NCBI GenBank assembly: GCA_046723735.1
Contig: JBKOVB010000065.1
Coordinates: forward strand, 1-19,091
Reading direction: 5' to 3'
Source of the DNA: RYN-111 sp046723735
GTDB lineage: Bacteria > Actinomycetota > Actinomycetes > Mycobacteriales > SCTD01
Length of the DNA: 19,091 nucleotides
Shown here: in pieces, positions 13,816 to 19,091 of the stretch
Numbering within the stretch: the stretch's first letter is position 1
Layout: each line of letters begins with the position of its first letter
Notes under the pieces: model-generated
The model's input: the letters and a program-made list of their open reading frames with translations, nothing else
Told to the model about the DNA's origin: nothing
Database searches by the model: none
Made by a program: the position numbers and the translations under genes

Positions 13816-14904
13816 GTGCGCGTGGTGCTGGCCCCCGACTGCTTCGGCGGCACCGCGACCGCGGGTGCAGTCGCCGAGGCGCTTGGAGAGGGCTGGCACA
13901 GCGCGCGGCCTCGCGACGAGCTGGTGCTCCTGCCGCTGTCCGACGGCGGACCGGGCTTCGTCGACGTGCTGCCCGGCACCCCGGTCACCGCGCTCGTCGA
14001 GGACCCGCTTGCTCGTCCGGTGCTGGCCCGCTTCCACCTCGACGGGACCACGGCGTACGTCGAGAGCGCCGAGGCCGCGGGGCTGCACCTGCTCGAGCCG
14101 GACGAGCGCGACCCGGGCGTCACCACGACGTACGGCGTGGGCCAGCTGGTCGCAGCCGCGCTCGGGGCGGGCGCCACCCGGGTGGTGGTCGGCCTCGGGG
14201 GCAGCGCCACCAACGACGGCGGCGCCGGCTTCCTCGCCGCGCTGGGGCTGGCCCGCCAGGACCAGCACGGGCAGCGGCTTCCCCCCGGCGGCCTCGCGCT
14301 CCGGCACGCCGCCCGGCTGGTGGGGGAGGTGCCCGACGTCGAGCTCGTCGCCGCCACGGACGTGACCGACCCGCTCCTGGGCGAGACCGGGGCAAGCCGG
14401 GTGTACGGGCCGCAGAAGGGCGCGTCCCCAGAGCTCGTCGAGCAGCTCGAGGCCGGTCTCACGCGCTGGGCCGACCTCCTCGAGGCGCATCGAGGCGTGC
14501 AGGTGCGCGCCCTCCCCGGCGCCGGGGCCGCAGGCGGGCTGGGTTTCGCCCTGCTCGCCCTCGGCGCGCGGCGGGTGTCGGGGGCCAGGCTCGTGGCGGA
14601 CGCGGTGGGCTTGGAGGCGGCGGTGGAGGGCGCCGATCTCGTGATCACCGGCGAGGGACGCCTGGATGCCTCCTCCTCGCGCGGCAAGGTGGTGTCTGAG
14701 GTCAGCGCGGTCGCGGCCCGGCACGGCGTCGCGTGCGTCGCGGTGGCCGGCGAGGTGCTGCTCGGACGCCGTGAGGCGAGGGGGGCAGGGCTGGCCGAGA
14801 CGGTCAGCCTCGTCGACCTGGTAGGGAGGAACCGCGCTCTCGACGAGGCGACATCGGCCTTGCGGGAGTGCGGCGCGCACCTCGCCCGCGGCTGGGCCGT
14901 GTGA
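13816..14904 (+). CDS. Glycerate 2-kinase family protein (GlxK-like)
   Basis: A 362-aa member of the glycerate kinase type II family, which phosphorylates D-glycerate. Motifs are VVLAPDCFGGTATAGAVAEAL (3-23), GLGGSATNDGGAGFLAALGL (about 130-149), ATDVTDPLLGETGASRVYGPQKGA, PGAGAAGGLGFALLALG, and VITGEGRLDASSSRGK. GTG 13816 is preferred because GGAGG (13805-13809) is 6 nt upstream; the ATG at 13810 abuts that Shine-Dalgarno directly and is unlikely to be used. The canonical ADGGEGT motif reads LSDGGPGFVD here, a change I also recall in the mycobacterial Rv2205c subfamily, so substrate may differ from glycerate. It is followed after 68 bp by the ErpA-like gene on the same strand, an order conserved in mycobacteria. 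Confidence 0.88.
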   Translation: MRVVLAPDCFGGTATAGAVAEALGEGWHSARPRDELVLLPLSDGGPGFVDVLPGTPVTALVEDPLARPVLARFHLDGTTAYVESAEAAGLHLLEPDERDPGVTTTYGVGQLVAAALGAGATRVVVGLGGSATNDGGAGFLAALGLARQDQHGQRLPPGGLALRHAARLVGEVPDVELVAATDVTDPLLGETGASRVYGPQKGASPELVEQLEAGLTRWADLLEAHRGVQVRALPGAGAAGGLGFALLALGARRVSGARLVADAVGLEAAVEGADLVITGEGRLDASSSRGKVVSEVSAVAARHGVACVAVAGEVLLGRREARGAGLAETVSLVDLVGRNRALDEATSALRECGAHLARGWAV

Positions 14905-14972
14905 CAATGGAACAAAGCCTGGGCGCGCCGCGTTGCGCCTTGAAGACCACGCACCGTCCTCGAGAGGCACCG

Positions 14973-15329
14973 ATGACCGAGACGACCGAGACCGCGACCA
15001 CCACCGGCGTTGTCCTCACCGACCCCGCTGCCGAGAAGGTCGCGTCCCTGCTGGCGCAGGAGGGCCGTGACGATCTCGCCCTGCGCGTCGCCGTGCAGCC
15101 GGGTGGGTGCAGCGGCCTGCGCTACCAGCTGTTCTTCGACGAGCGCTCCCTCGACGGCGACAGTGTCCAGGAGTTCGGCTCCGGCGTGAAGGTCGTCGTC
15201 GACCGGATGAGCGTTCCGTACCTCGCGGGCGCCACGATCGACTTCGTCGACACCATCGAGAAGCAGGGCTTCACGATCGACAACCCCAACGCCGGCGGCT
15301 CCTGCGCCTGCGGCGAGTCCTTCCACTAG
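14973..15329 (+). CDS. erpA: A-type iron-sulfur carrier (ErpA/IscA/HesB family)
   Basis: A 118-aa Fe-S cluster insertion protein. The three invariant cysteines are C46 in GGCSGLRYQLFFDE and C111/C113 in AGGSCACGESF. The acidic N-terminal tail (MTETTETATTT) is typical of actinobacterial members. ATG 14973 has GAGAGG with 6-nt spacing. It carries clusters from a scaffold to client enzymes; possible clients in this window include NadA. It ends at a strong hairpin terminator. ErpA and IscA subfamilies cannot be separated with certainty by eye; the symbol follows usual actinobacterial annotation (Rv2204c-like). Confidence 0.94.
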   Translation: MTETTETATTTGVVLTDPAAEKVASLLAQEGRDDLALRVAVQPGGCSGLRYQLFFDERSLDGDSVQEFGSGVKVVVDRMSVPYLAGATIDFVDTIEKQGFTIDNPNAGGSCACGESFH

Positions 15330-15331
15330 AC

Positions 15332-15380
15332 GCGCGTACGACGGCCCCGCACCCGACAGGGTTCGGGGCCGTTCGCGCGC
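15332..15380. terminator. Bidirectional hairpin terminator after erpA
   Basis: A 9-bp perfect stem ACGGCCCCG/CGGGGCCGT (15342-15350 and 15365-15373) continues inward through ACCC/GGGT after one mismatch, and is flanked by an outer CGCGCG/CGCGCG pair. It lies between the convergent erpA and the minus-strand gene ending at 15387. No U-tract. Confidence 0.8.
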
Positions 15381-15386
15381 CCGGGT

Positions 15387-16628
15387 TCAGGACAGCGGCA
15401 CGGTGCGGCCGCTCGCCCCGTCCACCACGCGTCGGTCGCCCAGCGGTGCCTGCAGCCGCACGACCCGGTCGACCGGCCGGTAGTCGTCGGTGCAGGCCAC
15501 ACCCCGCGGCCGTGACTCCGCCTCCAGCAGCACTACGACGGCGTCGGCGCTCTCCTTCACCGAGGCGGTGACGTCCTCGTGCGGGCAGCTGCTGGAGTCG
15601 CCGTACCGGACCGAGACCGCGTCCGGGTCTGCGGTCCGCGAGGCCTGGTCGAAGGAGAACGGCTCACGCGGTGAGGACGTCGCCGGGGTCCCAAGGAACT
15701 TCTGCGCCACGGCCAGTCCCACGACCGGTTCGGTCGATCCCTTCACGGCGAACAACCAGGCCGGCACGAGCACGTGACCACCGCCGACCAGCGGTTGCAC
15801 GGCGAGCCCCAGCCGCGCCCCGGTCACCTGAACCGGCCCGAGACCCGGGCACTGCGTCCGGCCGTCGCGGCTCTCGGGGCAGGCCATCATCGGGCGTGGC
15901 AGCGGCGGCAGCGCGTCGAAGACGTCCTCAGCCGGCCGCACCGGGTAGGTGTCAGCGCGCGCGGGCCGGACCAGCCAACCCGCGGCGTCCGCCACGGTGG
16001 CGTCCCCTGTGACGGTGACCCGGGTCGTCAGGCCGTACGACGGGAGCCCGCCCACCACGGGGTCCACGACCGCCGAGGAGCCCTGCACCTCGGCGTCGGC
16101 CACGTCCAGCCCCAAGGCCGCAAGCAGGGGAGCCGCGACCCGGCGCACCGTCTCGGTGGACGGCGTGGCAGCACGGGTGGGAGCCGGCGCACCCGTCGCC
16201 GTACCTCCGCCTGCGGAGCCGGGCACGACCGTGCCGGATTGCGCCACGGCACACCCGGACGTCGCGCCGTCGCTCGAGACGGCGCCGTCGGCGCAGCGGG
16301 ACCACCACCAGGAGCCCTCGGCGCTCACCCGGACCGGGCTGGTGGCGCGAAGGGCCGTCGTCAGCCGCCGTACCGCGTCGTGGTCGGCCACCGGGCGCAG
16401 CGACCAGGCGGGTGTGTCGGGGTGCGCGGAGGGCAGCGTGCCCACGAGCTCGTAGCCCCGCGGGTCACCGCCCGCCCGCACCTCTGCCCGGGCGCCCGCC
16501 GTGCCCGCGAGGTGCAGCACCGACGGAGCCGTGCTGCTCGTCCCGCGGCCGAGCAGGGTCACGGCGCCCACCACGACCGCCACCGCGACTGCGGCCCCGA
16601 CCGCCGCACGCCACCATGCGCTCCTCAT
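15387..16628 (-). CDS. Membrane-anchored exported protein of unknown function (413 aa)
   Basis: A single N-terminal hydrophobic helix (about residues 8-27, AAVGAAVAVAVVVGAVTLLG) preceded by a short basic cytoplasmic tail predicts an exported domain anchored in the membrane. The rest is Ala/Val/Ser/Thr-rich with several cysteines (e.g. SRCADGAVSSDGATSGCA, PMMACPESRDGRTQCPG, SSCPHEDV, GVACTDDY) consistent with extracytoplasmic disulfides. I see no catalytic or sigma/anti-sigma motif. The position matches that of Rv2203, a mycobacterial membrane protein, but I cannot show homology. The promoter looks ECF-type (see 16637-16662) and would give an almost leaderless transcript from ATG 16628. Function unknown; a cell-envelope or stress role is only an inference from the promoter. 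Confidence 0.85.
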   Translation of the reverse strand: MRSAWWRAAVGAAVAVAVVVGAVTLLGRGTSSTAPSVLHLAGTAGARAEVRAGGDPRGYELVGTLPSAHPDTPAWSLRPVADHDAVRRLTTALRATSPVRVSAEGSWWWSRCADGAVSSDGATSGCAVAQSGTVVPGSAGGGTATGAPAPTRAATPSTETVRRVAAPLLAALGLDVADAEVQGSSAVVDPVVGGLPSYGLTTRVTVTGDATVADAAGWLVRPARADTYPVRPAEDVFDALPPLPRPMMACPESRDGRTQCPGLGPVQVTGARLGLAVQPLVGGGHVLVPAWLFAVKGSTEPVVGLAVAQKFLGTPATSSPREPFSFDQASRTADPDAVSVRYGDSSSCPHEDVTASVKESADAVVVLLEAESRPRGVACTDDYRPVDRVVRLQAPLGDRRVVDGASGRTVPLS

Positions 16629-16636
16629 GCCCCTGT

Positions 16637-16662
16637 GACGCAGCCGGCAGGGCTCAGGTTCC
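16637..16662 (-). promoter_or_regulatory. ECF-sigma-type promoter for the 413-aa exported protein
   Basis: On the minus strand GGAACC (-35) is followed after exactly 16 nt by CGTC (-10), which fits the GGAAC/CGTC type recognised by extracytoplasmic-function sigma factors such as SigE. The expected transcription start is within about 2 nt of ATG 16628. Confidence 0.55.
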
Positions 16663-16671
16663 TGGAAACGA

Positions 16672-16704
16672 CGAACGGCGCGCCCCGCGGGGGCGCGCCG
16701 TTCG
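16672..16704. terminator. Hairpin terminator of the 79-aa gene
   Basis: A perfect 14-bp inverted repeat (CGAACGGCGCGCCC at 16672-16685 and its complement at 16691-16704), plus one more C-G pair, closes on a GCG loop. It lies just downstream of the minus-strand 79-aa gene and insulates it from the next promoter. Confidence 0.85.
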
Positions 16705-16715
16705 CAGGGCCGGGC

Positions 16716-16955
16716 TCAGTAGTCCTCGAGGCCCTCGACGGTCGAGAGCAGGTCCTCGGTGATCTCGGCCGGCATGGCGCCGAACGAGAACGGCAGCCGG
16801 TCCAGGGGGAGCCGCGTCAGCGGCACCCGGACGACGGTGTGCGTCAGGTCGAGGACGGACTGGCCGAGCACGCCCGCCACCTCGCGGGCATCGTTGACGA
16901 GATCGACGATCGACGTGGGTTCGGTCTCGGACGGAACGGGTGTGTGGAGGGCCAT
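16716..16955 (-). CDS. Small protein of unknown function (79 aa)
   Basis: A 79-aa acidic-ended protein with an amphipathic middle: SIVDLVNDAREVAGVLGQSVLDLTHTVVRVPLTRLPLDRLPFSFG, ending EDLLSTVEGLEDY. It has no signal peptide, no cysteine and no clear membrane helix. I do not recognise a family. The ATG at 16955 follows a TAGCGT -10 box by 7 nt, consistent with a leaderless message, and is bounded downstream by a strong terminator, so it looks like an independent, regulated single-gene unit. An operator-like palindrome cluster lies 20-53 nt upstream. Codon use is like its neighbours. Confidence 0.75.
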   Translation of the reverse strand: MALHTPVPSETEPTSIVDLVNDAREVAGVLGQSVLDLTHTVVRVPLTRLPLDRLPFSFGAMPAEITEDLLSTVEGLEDY

Positions 16956-16962
16956 GCCCGGG

Positions 16963-16968
16963 ACGCTA
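16963..16968 (-). promoter_or_regulatory. -10 box of a likely leaderless promoter for the 79-aa gene
   Basis: TAGCGT on the minus strand, 7 nt before ATG 16955. The expected -35 area overlaps the palindrome cluster at 16975-17008. Confidence 0.5.
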
Positions 16969-16974
16969 GGGAGT

Positions 16975-17008
16975 TACCGATGGGTACCCAATGCCTACCG
17001 ATCGGTAG
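16975..17008. promoter_or_regulatory. Operator-like palindrome cluster
   Basis: A perfect 14-bp palindrome CTACCGATCGGTAG (16995-17008), a second 10-bp palindrome TGGGTACCCA (16981-16990), and an extra half-site TACCGAT (16975-16981) lie close together upstream of the 79-aa gene. The TACCGATCGGTA core has the form of TetR-family operators. No TetR gene is in the window, so the regulator is encoded elsewhere or the call is wrong. Confidence 0.5.
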
Positions 17009-17063
17009 TGTCCGCGGGCTCGGGTGACGTCGCCCACAGCGCGGTTGCACGGGCGCTGCTGAC

Positions 17064-17069
17064 TAGTCT
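17064..17069 (+). promoter_or_regulatory. -10 box of a likely leaderless kinase-gene promoter
   Basis: TAGTCT lies 6 nt before ATG 17076, with no Shine-Dalgarno in between. Confidence 0.5.
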
Positions 17070-17075
17070 CGCCGG

Positions 17076-18041
17076 ATGCGCATCACCGTCACCGGGTCCA
17101 TCGCGACCGACCACCTCATGACGTTCGACGGGCTGTTCAGCGAGCAGCTGCTGCCGGACCAGCTGGACAACGTGTCGGTGGTCTTCCTCGCGGAGGGTCT
17201 CGAGGTTCGCCGGGGCGGCACGGGGGCGAACATCGCTTTCGGGATGGGTTCGCTCGGCTTTCGCCCGCAGCTGGTCGGCAGCGTCGGCAAGGACGCGGGC
17301 GACTACCTCGCGTGGCTCGTTGACCACGGCGTGGACGTGTCCGGCGTGCGCGTGAGCGAGACCCTGGCCAGCCCGCGGTTCACGGTGACGACCGACCGCG
17401 CGCAGAACCAGATCGGGTCCTTCTACCCCGGCGCGATGGCCGAGGCGGCGCACATCTCGCTCACCGACGTGACCGCCGATCTCGTCCTCGTCAGCCCGAA
17501 CGACCCGGGCGCGATGGCGCGGCACACCCAGGAGTGCCGCGAGCGCGGTGTGCCGTTCGCGGCCGACCCGTCCCAGACCTTGACGTTCCTGGACGGGGAA
17601 GCGATCCGGGGGCTGGTCACTGGTGCGGCCTACCTGTTCACCAACGAGTACGAGGCCGGTCTCGTGCACGCCAAGACCGGCTGGACGGACGCCGAGGTGC
17701 TCGACCTCGTCGGCACCCGCATCACGACGCACGGCGCCAAGGGATGCGTGGTGCAGCGCAAGGGCGAGCCGGAGCTGTACGTCGACGTGGTTCCCGCCGA
17801 GATCGTGGCCGACCCGACCGGCGTCGGCGACGGCTTCCGGGCCGGCTTCCTCACGGCCACCGCCTGGGGGCTGGGCCTCGAGCGGGCCTGCCAGGTCGGT
17901 GCGCTGCTCGCGACGCACGTCGTCGAGACCGTCGGGCCGCAGGACTACACGGTCACGCGGGAGCGCTTCCTCACCCGCCTCGCACAGGCGTACGGCGACA
18001 CCGCCGCCGAGGACGTCGCACCGCACCTCGCGATCGGCTAG
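17076..18041 (+). CDS. adoK: PfkB-family carbohydrate/adenosine kinase
   Basis: A 321-aa ribokinase-superfamily enzyme. The N-terminal signature is GGTGANIAFGMGSLG (47-61), and the C-terminal PfkB motif is DPTGVGDGFRAGFL (246-259) with catalytic base D252. FYPGAMAEA, PNDPGAM, ADPSQTL and AAYLFTNEYE follow the sequence I remember for the mycobacterial adenosine kinase (Rv2202c), which phosphorylates adenosine and sits in the same gene neighbourhood. Length (about 320 aa) fits. ATG 17076 follows a TAGTCT box by 6 nt. It would salvage adenosine, for example that released from S-adenosylhomocysteine. Other PfkB substrates cannot be excluded by eye. Confidence 0.9.
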   Translation: MRITVTGSIATDHLMTFDGLFSEQLLPDQLDNVSVVFLAEGLEVRRGGTGANIAFGMGSLGFRPQLVGSVGKDAGDYLAWLVDHGVDVSGVRVSETLASPRFTVTTDRAQNQIGSFYPGAMAEAAHISLTDVTADLVLVSPNDPGAMARHTQECRERGVPFAADPSQTLTFLDGEAIRGLVTGAAYLFTNEYEAGLVHAKTGWTDAEVLDLVGTRITTHGAKGCVVQRKGEPELYVDVVPAEIVADPTGVGDGFRAGFLTATAWGLGLERACQVGALLATHVVETVGPQDYTVTRERFLTRLAQAYGDTAAEDVAPHLAIG

Positions 18042-18053
18042 CCCCCGCCGTAC

Positions 18054-18071
18054 GCCGCCCCCCGGCTTTTT
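18054..18071 (+). terminator. Weak intrinsic terminator after the kinase gene
   Basis: A short all-GC stem GCCG/CGGC with a 5-C loop is followed directly by TTTTT (18067-18071). The stem is only 4 bp, so efficiency is doubtful; the palindrome that follows at 18074 may do more. Confidence 0.35.
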
Positions 18072-18073
18072 CA

Positions 18074-18136
18074 TGATCAACAGGAGATGGCTCCGCGACT
18101 CGCCCGGCGTGTCGTGGACGAGAGTCCTGATGATCA
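18074..18136. repeat. 63-bp imperfect palindromic element, intergenic
   Basis: Outer arms TGATCAACAGGA (18074-18085) and TCCTGATGATCA (18125-18136) pair with one mismatch. A symmetric 7 x 7 nt largely unpaired section leads to an inner stem CCGCGAC/GTCGTGG (18093-18099 and 18111-18117, one wobble) with an 11-nt loop. It lies between the convergent kinase and tusA genes, so it may also act as a terminator. It shares arm sequence and layout with the element at 8963-9016. Confidence 0.65.
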
Positions 18137-18137
18137 A

Positions 18138-18169
18138 GGGCGCAAGGGCGGCAGGGCGCAAGGGCGGCA
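18138..18169. repeat. Two tandem copies of a 16-bp repeat
   Basis: GGGCGCAAGGGCGGCA occurs twice, head to tail and without mismatch, immediately after the palindromic element and before the tusA stop. It has no apparent coding role. Confidence 0.8.
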
Positions 18170-18190
18170 GGCGCGGTGCCCGGCGTGGCG

Positions 18191-18415
18191 TCAGAGCAGC
18201 CGCCGTACCCGGTAGCGGGTAGCGCCCTCCTCCTCCTCGGCGCCTTCGTAGCCGGCGCCTCGCATGCGGCACCAGGCGGGGACGTCGGTGGCGGCCGCCG
18301 GGTCGTCGGCGAGCACCTCGAGGACCTCGCCGACGGCGACCGAGGGCAGCGCCTTGGCGAGCTCGATCACCGGCACTGGGCACAGCCGGCCACGGCAGTC
18401 CAGGACGACGCTCAC
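18191..18415 (-). CDS. tusA: TusA-family sulfur carrier
   Basis: A 74-aa protein with the family signature LDCRGRLCPVPVIELAKAL (5-23), where C12 in CPVP is the sulfur-accepting cysteine, followed by VAVGEVLEVLADDPAAATDVPAWCRMRG, the typical DxxxxxDxxxxC region ending at C49. GTG 18415 overlaps the stop of the cysteine desulfurase as GTGA, so the two are translationally coupled; this pairing suggests the desulfurase hands persulfide sulfur to this carrier. The final acceptor (thiolated tRNA, molybdopterin or other) cannot be inferred here. It was too short to be noticed from a standard ATG-only reading. Confidence 0.92.
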   Translation of the reverse strand: MSVVLDCRGRLCPVPVIELAKALPSVAVGEVLEVLADDPAAATDVPAWCRMRGAGYEGAEEEEGATRYRVRRLL

Positions 18416-19091
18416 AGCGCCTCCACCCCCGCCTCCTCCCGGAGCCGGCTGACGACCCGCGGCAGCACGGCCAGGAACCGCTCCACGTCCCGCTCCGTGG
18501 TCGTGCGCGACAGCGACACACGCACGTTGCCGTGCGTCAGCACCCCCATCGCGACGAGCACGTGCGACGGCGAGAGCGTCGACGAGGTGCACGAGGAGCC
18601 GCTGGACACCTCGAAGCCTTCCTGGTCCAGCGCCCGGACGAGCTGTTCACCGTCGAGGTACAGGCACGAGAAGGTCACCAGGTGCGGCAGCCGCTGGTCC
18701 GGGTCGCCGACGACCTCGACGTCGGGGAGGGCGCAAGCCGCCTCCCGCACCCGTGCCACGAGCGCACGCAGCCGCCGGTCCTCCTGCGCGGCCTCGGCCC
18801 GGGCCGCCTCGAGCGCCACCGCGGCGGCCAGCACCGACGGCAGGGCGACGGAGCCGGCGGAGCGGCCGAGCTCGTGCTCGTCCTCGGGGTAGCCGGGCTG
18901 GAAGCGGACACCGGTCCGTACGGCGAGCACCCCGACCCCCGGCGGCCCCCCCCACTTGCGGGCCGAGGCGGTGAGCACCGACCAGCCGGTCGGCACGTCG
19001 GCGCGGCCCACGACCTGGGCGGCGTCGACCAGCAGCGGCACCTCCCTGGCGGCGCAAAAGGCGGCGACCTCGGCGACCGGCTGGACCGTGC
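18412..19091 (-). CDS. Cysteine desulfurase (NifS/IscS family), C-terminal part
   Basis: The C-terminal 225 residues of a class V PLP enzyme that removes sulfur from cysteine; the N-terminus lies beyond the window end. Visible are the cofactor motif PLLVDAAQVVG, the PLP-lysine segment SARKWGGPPGVGVLAVR, where the more usual HK is RK, the SAGSVALPSVLAA segment, and the flexible active-site loop SSGSSCTSSTLSPSHVLVAMG with the catalytic cysteine. The C-terminal GNVRVSLSRTTTERDVERFL is typical. It is upstream of and overlaps tusA by four bases. In many actinobacteria this gene lies near the cytochrome oxidase genes, which would be expected just beyond the window. Confidence 0.95.
   Translation of the reverse strand, partial: TVQPVAEVAAFCAAREVPLLVDAAQVVGRADVPTGWSVLTASARKWGGPPGVGVLAVRTGVRFQPGYPEDEHELGRSAGSVALPSVLAAAVALEAARAEAAQEDRRLRALVARVREAACALPDVEVVGDPDQRLPHLVTFSCLYLDGEQLVRALDQEGFEVSSGSSCTSSTLSPSHVLVAMGVLTHGNVRVSLSRTTTERDVERFLAVLPRVVSRLREEAGVEAL

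Noticed and set aside
13724..14365. Alternative frames overlapping the glycerate kinase gene
   Set aside because: These overlap the well-supported frame at 13816-14904, lack family motifs and have Arg/Ser/Pro-rich composition.
1..19091. Mobile elements, phage, toxin-antitoxin, defence systems, CRISPR, tRNA and rRNA genes
   Set aside because: I looked for transposase, integrase and nuclease motifs, regular spaced repeats and tRNA-like cloverleaf ends and found none. Composition is uniform across the window.

Overview
The window is chromosomal DNA from a high-GC actinomycete (Actinomycetota). The evidence is the extreme GC bias, many GTG or TTG starts, frequent GTGA start/stop overlaps, and -10 boxes of the form TAnnnT placed 6-8 nt before start codons with no leader. 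Genus cannot be fixed from the sequence. From memory, the gene order and relative orientations match the conserved block that runs from adoK to dlaT in Mycobacterium tuberculosis (Rv2202c to Rv2215), seen here in reverse. This is therefore mostly a conserved housekeeping region, not an island. I see no transposase, integrase, phage gene, CRISPR array, tRNA or rRNA.

Layout. Positions 1-2090 (minus): dihydrolipoamide dehydrogenase (lpdA) followed by the start of an E2 acyltransferase (sucB/dlaT type), cut by the window edge. 2194-2529 (plus): a small conserved actinobacterial protein. 2599-2640: a strong bidirectional terminator. 2666-3220 (minus): a secreted, low-complexity His-tailed protein, then leucyl aminopeptidase pepA (3355-4851). 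4893-7538 (plus): a class V aminotransferase-like PLP enzyme, gcvT, and a small degenerate shikimate-kinase-like protein coupled to gcvT. 7535-10306 (minus): a tight cobalamin nucleotide-loop operon made of a metallo-beta-lactamase/CobU fusion, a short divergent CobT and CobS, each overlapping the next. 10362-10920: a 67-aa conserved protein facing a small lipoprotein. 10958-13673 (minus): nadA, a DUF3043 membrane protein and an aldo-keto reductase. 13816-15329 (plus): glycerate-kinase-family protein and an A-type Fe-S carrier. 15387-16955 (minus): a membrane-anchored exported protein of unknown function and a 79-aa protein whose promoter carries a palindromic operator. 17076-18041 (plus): PfkB-family adenosine kinase. 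18191-19091 (minus): a cysteine desulfurase (cut by the window edge) overlapping a TusA-like sulfur carrier.

Functional themes are lipoyl-dependent 2-oxoacid dehydrogenases, one-carbon metabolism (GcvT), late cobalamin assembly, NAD synthesis (NadA is a 4Fe-4S enzyme), and sulfur/Fe-S delivery (cysteine desulfurase, TusA, ErpA-like carrier).

No complete undescribed system is evident. The items most worth a second look are: two related GATC-armed palindromes, one of them sitting in frame inside the 5' end of the cobT-like gene; the P-loop protein that lacks the Walker A lysine; the short divergent CobT; an operator cluster (16975-17008); a palindrome over the nadA promoter; and an ECF-type promoter for an unknown exported protein.
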